The notes under the pieces: model-generated | Databases searched by the model: none | Told to the model about the DNA's origin: nothing | The model's input: only the letters and a program-made list of their open reading frames with translations | Shown here: in pieces, positions 9,861 to 22,566 of the stretch | Numbering within the stretch: position 1 is the first letter of the stretch | Layout of the letters: each line of letters begins with the position of its first letter | Position numbers and translations under genes: made by a program | DNA from: Polychytrium aggregatum | Lineage: Eukaryota; Chytridiomycota; Chytridiomycetes; Polychytriales | Direction of reading: 5' to 3' | DNA: 64,000 bases | NCBI RefSeq assembly: GCF_025602895.1 | Contig: NW_026516331.1 | Coordinates: 55,985 to 119,984, forward strand

Positions 9861-12800
9861 TCACCTTGCTTCCTCAGGACGGCTTTCGCCTGCAGGGTCG
9901 GCATATGCCACCGCAGGCGGGATACGGAAGCTGAGACAGAGCATCTCTTTCTTGGGCGCCACATCGCGGACCCGGTGGATGTTCACGACGCAGCCCTTGA
10001 TGGAAGCTCCCAGATAATGCTCGGCCCTCTGGAAGAGTAAGTACGCCATGTAAAATTAGCTCCCGAGCGGTGGGCGAATGCTTGCATGCACAGCAGCCGG
10101 GAGCAGACGCGACGGCTTTCCTTCCTCGACGTGCTCATCGACCGGCCAGATTCCAGCAAAAATGCTCGCACCCGTACCTCAATCACATCGGCGTCCAGAT
10201 CCTCGGCCTTGGAAAAGCAGTGGACGTGAACGATAGGAAGTTTGTCGTCCGGGACGATATTTTCCTTTCCATGGAGTAGCCCGCGGAATGCATCTTTTGG
10301 AGGGAGGGGGTAACAGGACGGCGGCGGCGCAAGTCCGCGAGTTAGTCTATCACTCGAATAGCCTGCATTCTGGTGCTGTGTGGCTTGACAGATTATCGAT
10401 CACAGCACCAACGGAGCTGTCTACCGAGACCAGTCTGCATCACCCCTAGCCAAAGACGCACCCAAGAACTCGATCGCGGTGGCCGGGAGATTCATGACAT
10501 AGTGGTGAAAGATCTTGAAGCCCTCGGGCGGGTGAAGCTGTTTTGTCTTTTGGACCTCGGCGAGTCGCTCGGCCTCTCGCTCGGCTTCGGTTGGCGGAAT
10601 TTTGGGGTGTCGGGCCGGCCGCTTAACCTGGACGTTCTTGCGGAACTCCTCCCAAACGGCCGGGTCGTTGAGATACGTCAGCGATTGGCGGATGAAAGCC
10701 CGTCCGTCCATGTTGTAAGGACGGACCAGATGGCCAACCTGCTCGTACAGATTTCGTGTCAGCGAATCGTACTGCCAGGAGCCAGGAGCCCGGAGCCCCT
10801 GCGCATAACACGGAAAGGGCTATGATGGAGCGATGGCCACCACAGCTCTCACTGGACCAACACAACTATCCAAACGCTCGATTTCATCGCCATCGCCATC
10901 GCCATCGCCATCGCCATCGCCATCGCCATCGCCATCGCCATCGCCATCGCCATCGCCATCGCTATCGCCATCGCCATCGCCATCAAGAATAACCAGTGCT
11001 TACGCGGTTGAGACCAACGTTTCCAACAAGCGATGAGTAAGAGTCCGGGTTCAGATCGTTTGCAAAGACGACCGCACCGCGCGTCTTGGCCGCCGGAACG
11101 GCGAACGGGCCCACGCCCGCCATGACGTCGCAGATCAGATCGCTCGAGCCGAACGACTTGACCAAGCGCTCGTGCTCGCCCTGCAGACGAGAGTTCCAGT
11201 AAACCTTGGAATAGTCAAATTGGAAGCGGCATCCCCCTTCTTTCTGTCGATTGGAGGTGTTGGAGAGAGCAGAAATTGCAACGCCGTCAGACCTGGACAC
11301 TGTCGACTCCCAGTCACTGCGCCAGCAGGCATCGATATCAACCTCTCTTTGAATAGGGCCCGGCATACGAACAGAGCGCATCCACTGACCATCTCCGTCA
11401 CAAAATTGTCCTCTCCAGCCAGAACCTCCATTTTGAAGAATCTGAAGGTGTGGTCGATGCTGTCCAGCTTGTTGACGACGGTTTTGATGTACTTGTGTTT
11501 CTGGTCAACGAACGAGGGAATGGCAATGGAAACACATGAGACTGGGCAAGGCACGAAAGACGAGGCCTGGCAATCGATTTGAACGCATGGCTCAACCGTT
11601 GATTCTTGCAGGCTCCCATCGCCATCCGCCCTGAGCATCTGCCTTGACACTCACGTCAATGATGACTTGTCCAATGATGTTTTTGTAGGGCATGTGCTGT
11701 TCTCGAAGATTCAGGTGGGCTACAGTCCACGCAATCAACCAATACGTCAGACAGCGCGGCCTCTTTGGCTGCCCTTGGCTGTGTCGCGAGTTCAGACTCG
11801 ATATTTCGATCGATCGATGTATAGCCTGATGCCCTCGGTTTGGTGCATTCCGTTGGATCAACTCGGTCCGATGCGCTTCGACAGGCTAAAGTTTGCCGCC
11901 CATGCTCGTCATCCAACAGCGATCCATACTAGTCTCATACTATCCATTTGCCAGCCCGGACCTACCGATGTGGCCGACCATCTCAAAGGCAGAGGGTACT
12001 TCCAAGTCGTCCGGCAGAATCGATCGCAGGATCTGGTCTGAGTTGTCGGTTGGTGACCAATAGCTTGGCATCAGTATCCAGGAGACCGATCACTCGTCCG
12101 TTTCCTTGCCGCTAAAGAACCCTGCCTCTGATGAACCTCGTCGTGTCCGATGCCAACCATTGTCTGTTGGCCATCGCCCTTCGCCGCTGTCGGAAGGTGG
12201 TCTGCTCCTGGCTTGGGCTTGGGCTTGCCTCCCCACCACAACAGCTGCTGGAGCAAGATGCAAATCGCGCCTAACCTGCAGACCAGTAGTCGTAATCCAG
12301 TTCGACCGAGTGTGTGACGAGCTCGGCCTTCTCGGAGAGTGCGAATTGCTTGACATTGTCGGGCAGGCTGTCAATGTCTGGCAGAGATACCACAGCATCA
12401 GTACAAACCAAAGCATCCCGCCAGTCCAACTCAGCCTGACGACCGACCAGACCTTTATTCAGCTGTCGCCGTATGTCCTCACGTACTCAGTGGCCCGAAA
12501 GATAGAGCCCCAGGCTCCCCGAACAGTACTTACTGCGGGCTTGGATCTCGGGCGAGAGCAAGACCAGGCGACGGGCATTGCGCTTCGTCATGCCCTTCTC
12601 GACATCCTGTGGATCCTCGATCAGATGCCGGAGCTTGGGGATGTTGAGCAGGCTCCTGTACGACCAGAACCACGGAATAAAATTGAATTGCTTTCAGAAG
12701 AGATCGGGCAAGAGCGGGAGACTGTTCCGGGTTATGTGGGGGGGGGAGAAGGGAGAGAGGGAGACTCAAAGAAAGACTGCGATCTCGCGGGCAACTGAGG

Positions 12801-13058
12801 AGTCTTGCCCTGGGACGGGTACATTCGGGGCCATATTTCCCTTCAGTGCTCTCTGGATTTGGCTGCTCGATCTCGCCGACCATCGCTCTCTCCACCATCG
12901 TCGGAGAATGCTGACCCTTCCAGCGCCGGCAGAACCTTGGGACAGGTGGCCACGTCGACTCGTAGAGCCGCCAGCTCGATCGACCTCTTGAAGAGCAGCT
13001 TCTCGAGGGTCTTGATGCCCTTATTGGTCGGCGGTGCGAGCAGCTTGATGCTGGACAT
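9861..13058 (-). CDS. TRM5: tRNA (guanine37-N1)-methyltransferase Trm5
   Basis: Ten exons on the minus strand: 13058-12916, 12655-12534, 12377-12276, 12037-11966, 11720-11656, about 11504-11394, about 11250-11004, 10738-10462, about 10300-10178 and 10028-9861. Trm5 transfers a methyl group from SAM to N1 of G37 in tRNA, preventing frameshifts. Family landmarks appear in order: ELDYDYW, EVPSAFEMVGHI, AHLNLREQHMPYKNIIGQV, EVLAGEDNFVTEM, VYWNSRLQGEHERLV, the SAM-binding loop DVMAGVGPFAVPAAK with NDLNPDS, YNMDGRAFIR, the catalytic-region NLPATAIEFL, and VRDVAPKKEMLCLSFR near the C-terminus. A hexamer microsatellite fills intron 7. Whether a mitochondrial form is also made cannot be told. Confidence 0.93.
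10884..10984. repeat. Hexanucleotide microsatellite (CATCGC)n in a TRM5 intron
   Basis: About 16 copies of catcgc, one interrupted by a single substitution (ctatcg). It lies wholly within TRM5 intron 7. The plus strand reads as poly His-Arg or Ser-Pro in two frames, which creates spurious ORFs. Confidence 0.95.
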
Positions 13059-13441
13059 GGCTGACTGCTGCTGCGATGAGGGATCTCGGATGCAAGGCGG
13101 CAGCTGTCGGGGTGCGATCGCGAAGGCAAAGGCGAGGTCGGTGATCAGACAATCGGGCTGTGGCTTGGCAAGCCGGGAGGACTTTTGGCTCGACATCGAC
13201 CCGTGCGTGTTCTGGGTGACAACAGCTTCTCAGAGCCGGACCACCAGTCTCGCCAGGGTAGTGGCAATTGGGCAGCATCTGCGAAATCAAGAGCCCGCCT
13301 CCATGTGTGTCCTATGGAGCCCCAAAATATATATACTTTGTCTTGATCGGCCAAGGCTCGATCGAACAGGATCGGCCTCTGGATTCTCGGCAGTGACGGA
13401 TGTGCCTCCTCGTCTCGACCGAGATGCAGTGGTCAACGAAA

Positions 13442-16105
13442 CTACAGCGTCCGACGCTTCTTCCCTATTCCCCAAGTCGCCCAAAGCGCAAGGAAGGAAA
13501 GCAAGCAGGCAAGAACGGCCAAAAGCGCGATGCACATCTGCCAGTGCACCAGTGTGTCCTCCTCCTCGCCTGGGACATAGACGTTCATGCTGCCGGAGGT
13601 GGGGAGGTGGTGAGAAAGCCACGGTGTTAGATGCAATCGGCACGAGCATTCGAATCCAGGCAGAGTGAGTCGAATTGGCGAACAACACCTATGGCGACCT
13701 ATCTCACCTCATTATCCCTGTGAATAGTGTGAGCGGAACGACGATGCAGCCAACGGCGGTGAGGTTCTGCATCGTCCTCGCAACCAGCTGTGCTGATGCC
13801 GTGACATGATTATTCAGCAGCGAGAGATATGTGCTGTAGTGGCTGTGTGGTCAAAGGCAGAATGGCTCAGATCCCATGTCGAGCCAGCGCAGCTCAGAGG
13901 AGCAGCCCCATCCGCTGCAGAGTCAACAGCCAAGACAGAAACAGAGAATACATACGCCGTCAGTAGGTCGTCGTAGTTTATCAAAGACTGCATCATGCAA
14001 GCGGCTCGGTCCTGAAGAACACACGCACGTTGGTTTAGTACAATGTGAGGCCATGACCTGCTCAGCCGTAGGTTGTCTGTCCACGGCGACAAATCCGCTT
14101 GGATTCAGCTCGACCATCAAATGCAACCGGCTCGGGATGCAGCTCCAGCTCACCTCTGCGCCTTCAAAGTACAACTCTAGCTCGTCCTGGAACCAGTCGG
14201 CGCTGCATTTCTTCCGGACAATGCGCGAGATGTGCACCTTCTCGATAAAGAGGCGCATGAGCAGAGTGGCACGCTTGCGAGCCGAGTGAATTCGTACGAG
14301 AAGGATGCTCGAATTGCGGAGAGTGTCGCGCGCGAGCAGTTCCTCGATAGCGTCGGTTTCGACATCGAGCGATTGAATCAGTGGCTCGAATGAATTGAGG
14401 ATTTGATCGAGAAGCTTGACGGACGATCGCGGCCGTTGAAGTGATGGGAGCGGTGGAGGTGATGGGAGCAATTGGGCGACTGTCAGGGATAACAGCAGTG
14501 ACAAACGTGCATGTGCATCCATTTCACCACACGGGCAGGGTGTTTCATGGCCATCGACCGAATGGGGACGGACTTGGAAGCCTCAGCGATGCGCATGCGT
14601 ACCAGGTATGCAATCCAGGTGGGCTCAAAGTATGCTGTGATCTGGTCCTTCACCAGGTTCTGGTTGTGTGTGTGAATGATGCCCAGACGCTGGACGACGT
14701 TTTGACAGTGCGGAATTGGCTCCGGATGGATGCTGATGATGCAGCCGTCGAGGACGATGATCGCGACGGGTATTGGCTTCAGAAGGCGAGGCCGACTGTC
14801 GTACTGATCAATGACTCTGGTGATGATGACAAAGTAGTTGTCTTGGGTCCGCGAGAGCATCGAGGGTGAGTTGCTGTTCCGATCGAGTTGCCTGCCGAGA
14901 CAACTGGCCAGCAATCGCTCCAGGTGTGTCCTGGCAAGTAAGCAAGCCCAGGCAGCCATCCAAAGCGACCTGCCCCTCCCCTGCCAGAAGCCTGAATCCT
15001 CCTGCGAACACCTCCCAGAGAGCTCACCAAACAGATCGCACTTTTCTCGCCGCAGCTCGTCCTGTTGGATGTCTTCGAGAGTCAGAGGATGGATGTCAAA
15101 GACCTTCTCGAGCAGATCGTATTCTTCGGGCGTGGGCTGTTGAATGTCGATCCAGAAGGTTCCTTCGTCGGCCCGGCTTCTCAGCCAGGTGCCATCGTCT
15201 CCAGCCAGCCCCTGTGGATTTGAAGCCAAGCCAGCGTGCATATCGACGACCATGGGTGCAGCCACGCATAAAAAGCAGATAGTGTGAGGATCGCTGAGGG
15301 ACGGACATTCCAGGGTCCATGGTGAAATCGGAGCACATCGTTCTCCAGAATAATGCAGGACAGGGCCGTCGATCACCCCGGCACTGGACCATACCAAAAG
15401 GCCATCGGTCTGAGCCACACCAAGAGCGGACGAGTAAAAGTAGCACCGCGGTTGCAGGATCGACAGGATCGACGGTGATCGCTTCATCCTGGACTCGGAG
15501 GGGATGTGCCCCTGGATATCGAGGGACGGGATGGGCCAGCCCAAACGAACATGCTTCTGGAATTCGCTTTCGAGATGGTCCAGATTCCATGTTTTGATCA
15601 GTTCGGCGTCGTCCTCGATCGAGTCGGATGATTCAGAGCTGCCGGACAGAGCCAACGAGAGCGAAGACTGGGCAATGGACTCATCGAAGCGGAGGTCGAC
15701 GGGATACTCTTGCGGCAGGCTGAGCTGCGAGCTTTCCGAGTCGGACTCGGACTCGCTGTCGGAGAAGAAGTCGAGCCGGATCGAGCGGCGCCGCTGGGAA
15801 AAGGACAGATCCCGGTCCCCATATTCATAAGATGCTTGGCTCGCTTGAGAAAGGGGGCTTCCACCTTCGGGCGGGAAGATCTTGGAGCCCTGGGTGGGCG
15901 TCGATGGCACCGGGAACAGCGGGATGCTCGCCTCGCTGGAAACGACCCGTGGCCACAGCACCTGGCTCTGGCGACGGCTGCTCTGCGGGGTGGTGAGGAA
16001 AATGGGCGGCAGGTTCTCAGGGCCGGGTTCATCTCGGCGACTGGGGGGGTCGAAGGACGGGGCCGAGAGCAGGGATGTGCGTTTGTAGGGGGTTCCGGAG
16101 GGCAT
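13442..16105 (-). CDS. CorA-family (Alr1/Mnr2-type) divalent cation transporter
   Basis: Six exons (16105-15028, 14841-14603, 14414-14154, 14011-13956, 13833-13708, 13589-13442) join in frame to 635 aa. The first 250 residues are Ser/Pro/Glu-rich and probably disordered. The CorA cytoplasmic domain follows: FWIDIQQPTPEEYDLLEKVF, IHPLTLEDIQQDELREKC-like, NYFVIITRV, IISIHPEPIPHCQNVV. Next come a long helix (LLDQILNSFEPLIQSLDVE) and two transmembrane helices at the C-terminus. Family role: Mg2+ uptake across plasma or vacuolar membrane. Oddity: the signature between the two helices reads TGIMSMNVYVPG, so the universal GMN is SMN; the Ser codon is split across the last intron (ag/c). Confidence 0.88.
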
Positions 16106-16146
16106 AGGGGCGATCGAAGCGACAGATGAGGGCCGGAGAATCAGGA

Positions 16147-16197
16147 TGTGATGGTGCGATGGCGAGATGGCGAGATGGTGCGATGGCGAGATGGCGA
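16147..16197. repeat. Octamer microsatellite (GATGGCGA and variants)
   Basis: Tandem gatggcga/gatggtgc units in the spacer between the divergent Mg2+ transporter and beta-lactamase-like genes. Confidence 0.85.
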
Positions 16198-16344
16198 GAG
16201 GGATGGCATGGGATGCGACGAAACCTTTTTTCGCTGTGGGCATGGGCGTTGTTGCCAAGGGCACGGACAAGGACCCTTGGCCATGTCCGCATTCCAATGC
16301 AGATGCCACGCCAATGCCATCCAACATGTCATATGCATGCCATA

Positions 16345-16412
16345 TCAATATCAATATCAATATCAATGTCAATATCAATATCAATATCAATGTCAATGTC
16401 AATGTCAATATA
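16345..16412. repeat. Hexanucleotide microsatellite (ATCAAT)n with ATCAAT/GTCAAT variants
   Basis: About 11 hexamers, alternating atcaat and gtcaat, 120 bp before the ATG of the beta-lactamase-like gene. Confidence 0.9.
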
Positions 16413-16531
16413 CGTGCCGCATCAGTGTCAATGGCACTGTGCATGTCATGTCTGATACCATGCCGGCATTGACACAACCGCATTGGCACAACCGCATTGC
16501 ACCCGCAATCACACCGGCACAGCGGCCGCAC

Positions 16532-19031
16532 ATGGCCCGCACGACCTCCTCCTCCCCCGGCGCCGTCGCCATCGCCATGGGTGGGTGGGGGGCCGGTGGC
16601 GCTTCCCGACACATCTCCGTCCTGCGGTCGTCCTGCTTGCCCGTCGTCCTTTGGCTCGCATCGCTCTTCCGTCTCCTCAACCGCCCCTCCCTCGATCTTT
16701 CTGCCGAGCTGCTCCAGATGGGCTCCCCCGCCAGCCGCTCCAACGACCCCTTCCACCCGTCGCGGCACACCCCCCAGTCCTTCTGGGAAAGGATCCGCTA
16801 CCATTTCAACTGGGCCCTCGACGACATTGTCCGCTACACCTCGCTTGACGACCGCTACAACCAGCCGGTGGTCATTGTCCTGGGCTGGACCATCCTGGTG
16901 ACCCTCGTTGTCCTGGCCGCGGCTCCTTTCGAGGTCTGGTCGCCATACCCTCGCTTGAGCTCTGATCTCGAGATCCTGCGCTCTCGTGTCGACAGCGCCG
17001 GCCTGGCTGTCGCCGTTGCCCGGAACGGCCAGATCGAGTTTGCCCAGGGCCTCGGTGTCAAGAATGCCAAGGGCGATCCGGTCGACGCCGAAACAGCCTT
17101 CTACATTGGCTCGACCACCAAGGTACGAGCTCGGATCCGTGCGGCGCCATGCTCCTCTGTGCAGCATCGGGCTCCTCCGGACGCATCGGGCTTCTCTGCG
17201 TAGCCGGCTTTCCAGTTCCAGGGCCACCTCAGCCGGCCTGCGTCGAGTTCTGGCTCCGGGTGACTCATTGGCTCTGCCCATATGGTAATGTTGCCGCCGA
17301 TCCCCCCGCCCAGCCGGGTTGCTGACTGTCCTCCTCGCATTTCGGTGTTGCCGTCAAGGCCTTCACATCCTTCCTTGCAGCCCTGCAGGTCTCGAACGGC
17401 AACCTGTCGTGGACCGAGCCCGTCCACCACTACGCCCCGCACATCAGCTTCTCAGACCCGTTCCTGACCGAGCGCGCAACACTGCTCGATCTTCTTTCTC
17501 ATCGCACGGTAAGCCCTATCGCATTGTCTCGCCACTGGACAGATATGGCTGCCCGACCCTTGCGACGGCGTTCCTGTCAGACTCACTCTGGCTCCAATAT
17601 CGTCGCCGCCAACCAGGGCCTCCCGCGCTATGACATCTTCAACCAGGTTGCCCGCAACACCGACGAACTGCTGGCTGTGGTGCCTCACCTGAAGCTCAAG
17701 GCGGACTTCCGCACCGATTACATCTACAACAACATCATGTTCGCCCTGTCCGGCACCATTGCTGCCAAGGCCGCGGGTCACGACAGCTGGAAGAGCTACG
17801 CCGACTCGCTGCTGGCAACCCTTGAGCTGAACAATACCCGCACCAGCCCCAGCGAGTTTGATGCCCTGCCAAACCGCGCCGACCCCTACATTTCCAACGG
17901 AACCTATTTCCCCGAGACTGCCAACGACGAACTTGCCACGGCCGGTGGCGCGGGGGCGATCTCGTCGAATGTTCTTGATCTGTCCCGGTGGGCCCAGTTC
18001 CTGCTGGGTGGGGCTCGCCTCGCCAACGGCTCGACCCTGGTCAAGCCCAAGGATCTGGAGATCTTGTTTACTCCCCGCAACATCGTCCCTGTCGATGCAG
18101 GCAGCCCATTGACTAGTTGTAAGTCTGGCTCGCCAGGACACCCCCCGACTCTGGTCTGGCCTGTGCACTCGCCCAAACTCTGCCTGATATTCGGTGCCTG
18201 CTTTTCCTGATACTCACCTCCGATCGTCCTCCGATCGTCCTCCGTATTGAACTGTCGCTTGCTAGATGCTCTTGGCTGGCAAATCTCTACATACCGAGGC
18301 ACTCCTGTGTGGTCCCACTATGGACAAGCCTATGGCTTCACCACGGCCGTGTGCCTCTATCCCGCCCACAACACCTCGGTTGTGGTCCTCTCGAATCAGC
18401 TGCAGCGCTCCGTCGTCGTCGTGTGCCCCATGGCCGCAGACCGGTACGCTTCTGCGATCCCGGAGCACCCATTCCTCGTCCTCGGACGGAGGCGTGCTGA
18501 ATATCCCTGTTGCTCTGCTGATCCGCTGGCATCGCACAACTGATCCGACTTTCTCTTTCACTCTCGCAACGATTTGCTGCCGCACCACTCCCTCCTTCCA
18601 GCGTGCTCTTTGGTGAGAAGCATCTCAGGCCCTCCCGACACATCGACCAGGCTGTTGCCGCCCAAACTGCCGAGCGTGTTGCTCTGGAGAAGGAAATCGA
18701 GGAGCGATACAGCAAACGCGCCAGCGGCACCACTCCCACACTGCCGCTCAAGGAATACGTGGGCAAGTACCAGAGCGAGCTCGGCACGATCGAGATTGCC
18801 AAGAGCAAGACTGCCGATGGCAAGCAGAGCCTTCGAATGGTCTTTGGCAACTTCAAGGCCGAACTGGCTCACTGGCAGTACGACGAGTATATTCTCCAAG
18901 GCGACCTCAAGCTCGGCGAGCTGGCTGACGGCCTGGTCGTTCTCAAGTTTGCAGTGGACTCCGATAAGGTGACTGCTGCCAGCTTCCTGGTCGAGCCCAC
19001 CATGGATTTCGTCGCTTTCGAGCGCGTCTGA
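16532..19031 (+). CDS. Membrane-anchored beta-lactamase-related serine hydrolase with DUF3471-like tail
   Basis: Exons 16532-17122, 17359-17508, 17617-18118, 18266-18443 and 18602-19031 join in frame to 616 aa. A single hydrophobic segment (PVVIVLGWTILVTLVVLAA, about residues 110-130) precedes the catalytic domain, suggesting a type II membrane protein. Class C beta-lactamase/LACTB features: SxxK as S194-TTK197 at the end of exon 1, YxN as Y284-N-N286, and a third-box region SHYGQAYGF. The last exon holds LPLKEYVGKYQSELGTIEI, typical of the DUF3471 domain that often follows such hydrolases. Family members act as peptidases or esterases; the substrate is unknown. ATG 16532 is preferred over an in-frame upstream start because it follows the microsatellite-rich spacer. 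Confidence 0.85.
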
Positions 19032-19928
19032 GCAGGCAGGGGCCATGAGCCTTTGCGACCAGGTGTGACTGCGCCGCCGCTGTCTGTGGATTTGCCGCGA
19101 TACAGTCGGTCCAGATCGGGTCGGCGAGTAACCCGAGCGAAAGCCAAGCGAGCTGAAATAGAGCCGTTTACAGACTCAGCCCCAGAGCGTCCTGTCCAGG
19201 CGCACATCATATCAGTCCGATCTGTCCAGGACGGCGGCGCTGAAAGTGTTGTTGCTCTGCCAAAAGCGGGCGTTTGGGGACACGGCGTCGCACAGCGCTC
19301 TCGCCACGCCCTCGCCACGCTCTCGGCGGCCCTCCGCGCTTCTCGCCATGGGTCTCTGCAAAAGACCGCCTGTTGGGCCGCCGGCTGCTTTCGGGCCTCG
19401 TCGTTGCTGTCGCTCTGGGCACCGGCCATTCTCCCCTCACAGCTGCTCCCAGCGTCTGTACCAGACCAAGCGGCCACCGAGCAAAGGTCCCCCCCCCCTC
19501 CACTCCTTCAGAGACACCCTCCCGCTCCAGCCACCGCCCTATTCCGCCTGGACAGCATGTACGTTCTGTCGACCGGACCTTCGGCGCAAGGAGGCAGCGC
19601 ATCAGCCCGAGGGCCAAACTTGCGGTCCGGCGGGTGTCGAAGCAGGCTCACGGACGAGAGCGACAGCGCACCGCCGGAACAAGCAAGCGAGGCGGGAGAG
19701 CGGTTGCACCCGAGGCCGATCGGACAAGCTCAGCGGCTTCCTGACGATCGCATGCCGATGGCCTATAAAACCCTCCCTCGATGTACATCCTGACTTCGGC
19801 CGTACCTTCCTCGGTCATCTGTTATCGCCGCCGAATCGGGCTGCCCGACCCACCTTTCTCATCCGCCTTGTGCCTTCTGCTCTCTCCCCTGTCCTCCCGG
19901 CTGCGGCACCTCCCGTTTCTGCCTTGCC
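19032..19928. other. Intergenic spacer with putative NDE1 promoter
   Basis: No gene supported. The strongest signal is ctataaaa at 19763-19770, about 165 bp before the NudE ATG. Short GC-rich ORFs on both strands lack domains. Confidence 0.5.
19763..19770 (+). promoter_or_regulatory. TATA box of the NudE gene
   Basis: Perfect ctataaaa in GC-rich DNA, about 160 bp upstream of the ATG at 19929, followed by a pyrimidine-rich leader. Confidence 0.55.
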
Positions 19929-22027
19929 ATGCAATCTATGATTCTGCTCTGCAACAGGGCATTCAGCTCTCCCCAGGATGAGGCAGTTCATTGGAAATCT
20001 CTCTATGAAGAAGCCAAGAGCGAGCTCGAAGAGCTCAACCAGTCCTATACCGAATACCAGCAAGAGTCGGCCAAGTATGAGCAGGAGCTGGACAAGGAGA
20101 CCAGTGCCCTAAAGAAGGAGAGGGAGCTGCTGAGGCGAGAGGCTGCCGAGCTCAAGGTAAGAGATGCCGTCGAGGACCTGTTGTTGCCAATGTCGCCGCT
20201 TTCATGTGCGCTGACTCACCGGACCTGATCGATCATCTGTCGGTGTCATGTCTCCTCATTGCTCCGCTCCCATGACAGGAAAAGTTACTGCATGAAAAGC
20301 ACGAGTCCAACCGTCAAATCAACAAGTTACAGTCTGAAGTCGACATTTTGAGGAACATCGAGATGGAGTATCGTCACCAATGCCGAGAGCTCGAGATTCT
20401 CAACTCGAGCTTGGAACAGTCGCAGAGGTAGGCAGCCAACGGACCAGCCGACCGCTTAGCATCCCTGGAATGACCAACGCCGCTGGTATCCCCAGTCCAC
20501 CAGAAGCCCGGGCGTGTGGTCCAAGTCGATCAGTCACATTCTGGGCTTTACGTCGCGGCCTCGATTGAAGCGTGGACCATCGCATCTGTATCAAGCGAGC
20601 CGGCCGAGGGCATCAGCTCGTTCCAAGGGGGATAGCTGGCATGGATCCAGCTCACTCGTTCTGACACGACTCGCCCCCCTCACGGCGTCTTGCGGTTTCA
20701 GAATGTACCAGTCCACGGCCGACGACTGGGAGTCCAAGTGCGAAAAGCTGCTGGAGAAGAACATCATGCTGGAGTTCGAGCTCGAGACCGCCCAGGCGGT
20801 GGAAGTGGAGGCGCAGCGCCTGAGGGACGAGCTGCGAGGTAATCCTATTGCAGCCTCCCCTTCCCTCACACGGCTCTGGGGCCGCAGTACCAAGCGCCCT
20901 TGTGGACCACTCAGAGCTCGACTGCCTGAGGGTCATTCCAGCAAGTGCCGTCCTTCGCTAACGCGCCCGTGCTCCATGCATCCCATGCGTTTGTCCGCAG
21001 ACACCAAGATCGAGCTGGCCATCCTCAAGTCGCAAGTCGGGTACGGCTCTGCTCCCCCGTCACCCGGCGCCCACACCAACGCCACGCTTGAAACCTGCTC
21101 GGAGATTGACGACCGCAACCCCCTCCTGTTTCGAAGCCCGTCCATCCCGCAGATGGCCTATTCGCCCGAACAAGAGCCCGCTGTGCCAAGCAAGACCCAG
21201 GCAGACACAGTCATGAGCGAGGCTGAGCTTACCATGCCGCAGCCTCACGGCTCCGCTGCCTTTATTCCGCAGCACTCGCAATTCAACTCGCCTGCCCGGT
21301 CATCATCGTCTCCGTCGCTGCTGCAGTACACACCCGACACGGGGCGCCTGTCGCCCGGACGCACGATGCTTCCTCGGCCAGTGCGGAACCGGAACACCCA
21401 TTCGGCTCTTTCTACCCTCACCGACCTGCTCGAGCGAGCAAAGGTGCGTATTCAGTCTTTCCGGGCTGTGAGTGGGCAAAGGAGGAACCACAGTGTCGTG
21501 TTTCTGTTTGCTCTGATCAACCTCGGCCTCGTCCTCGACCGATGAGGAGCCGGTTTCACTAGGCCGGAGCGAAACCAGGAAGCGCCGTTCATCGCCGGTT
21601 GGCTTGATACATCGCTCTCCTCGCCATCGCCCAAGTTCAGCGCATCGATGCTCACCCGGTTTCCCCGCACTGCCCTCGTTTCCTGCCCACCATCCAGTCG
21701 CTCGAGGCTCGCATCTCGAGCATCCGCAAGAGCCACGAGTCGCCCAACCTGTCGAACGTGCAGCTCAGTCCCAGGACCGTCCTGGTGTCGTCACGCAAGC
21801 GCAGCGGCGGCAACAAATCCATGCTGTCCAGCCCGGCATCCGGCTCAGGCTCGAGCTCGGGCTCAGGTGAGCCGATCTCCGGAGTCATGACCACGCCAAC
21901 GAGATCCCGCGGCCACCCCCCGCTGTCGTCGTCCACATCGAAGCTCGAACGTTTGCGGGCCTCCATTGGCTCTGGGTCTCCACGGAGTGTGTCGCTGGCG
22001 CCTGTCTCGTCGCCAAGGGGCCAGTGA
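19929..22027 (+). CDS. NDE1: NudE/NDEL1-type dynein-LIS1 regulator
   Basis: Exons 19929-20156, 20279-20427, 20702-20838, 21001-21443 and 21698-22027 join in frame to 428 aa. Residues about 10-170 form one coiled coil matching the LIS1-binding NudE helix: FSSPQDEAVHWKSLYEEAK, then EYQQESAKYEQELDKE, and KNIMLEFELETAQ with EAQRLRDEL further on. The C-terminal half is Ser/Pro-rich with SLEARISSIRKS, like the end of fungal NudE. Known role: scaffolds LIS1 and dynein for nuclear positioning, organelle transport and spindle function. The start is the first ATG of the open frame and lies close to the conserved FSSP-x-(D/E)E block. Confidence 0.88.
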
Positions 22028-22179
22028 GGAGCATCCTCGACGCTCGTCTGCCGTCGCTGCCCACTCCACCGATCATCACCACCTCCATCGCCACCTGCCC
22101 CCGCCTCGGCCATCGTCCTCCTCCCCCCCCCAAAAAAAAAGAAGTCCGAGAAAACAGAAAAAGAGCAAAAAAGACGTTG

Positions 22180-22185
22180 AATAAA
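22180..22185 (+). terminator. Polyadenylation signal of the NudE gene
   Basis: aataaa, about 150 bp after the NudE stop codon and following an A-rich stretch (22132-22180). Confidence 0.55.
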
Positions 22186-22566
22186 ATCGATTTCCATGTA
22201 CATGAACACAAGAAGCGAGAGTGGTTGTCGGGCATGTGGGGGACTCATCGATGGCACAGTATCCAGGGTTATGAGGCATGTCCTCTGTCCGGTCCTGCCC
22301 TCGCAGAGTGGATGGCCAGTGAAGGGGATGGATGAGTGCACCCATATCCAAACCAACAGAATACCATCAAGCAAGGCATGGGGCTTCGTTTCGTTTCAGT
22401 GCATCTTTCGTGCGGAATGCAACGCGAGCAAGGGTCGAGAATTACCAGGCCTCGTCTCCGCCAGCATCGCTCTCGATCGATCTTCCCAAGCGACAGATCT
22501 CGCAGTCCATCGCATCCCCAGCTTGCCTCGCTTACACGCCCCGCAAATCTCCTCAAGCGGCTGGCT

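Noticed and set aside
10756-11036. ORFs of repeated His-Arg or Ser-Pro
   Set aside because: They are readings of the (CATCGC)n microsatellite inside a TRM5 intron.
14483-17281. Single 932-aa minus-strand open frame
   Set aside because: Only the part from ATG 16105 to 15028 and the exon 14841-14603 are transporter coding. The upstream section is antisense to the beta-lactamase-like gene and the section between includes an intron.
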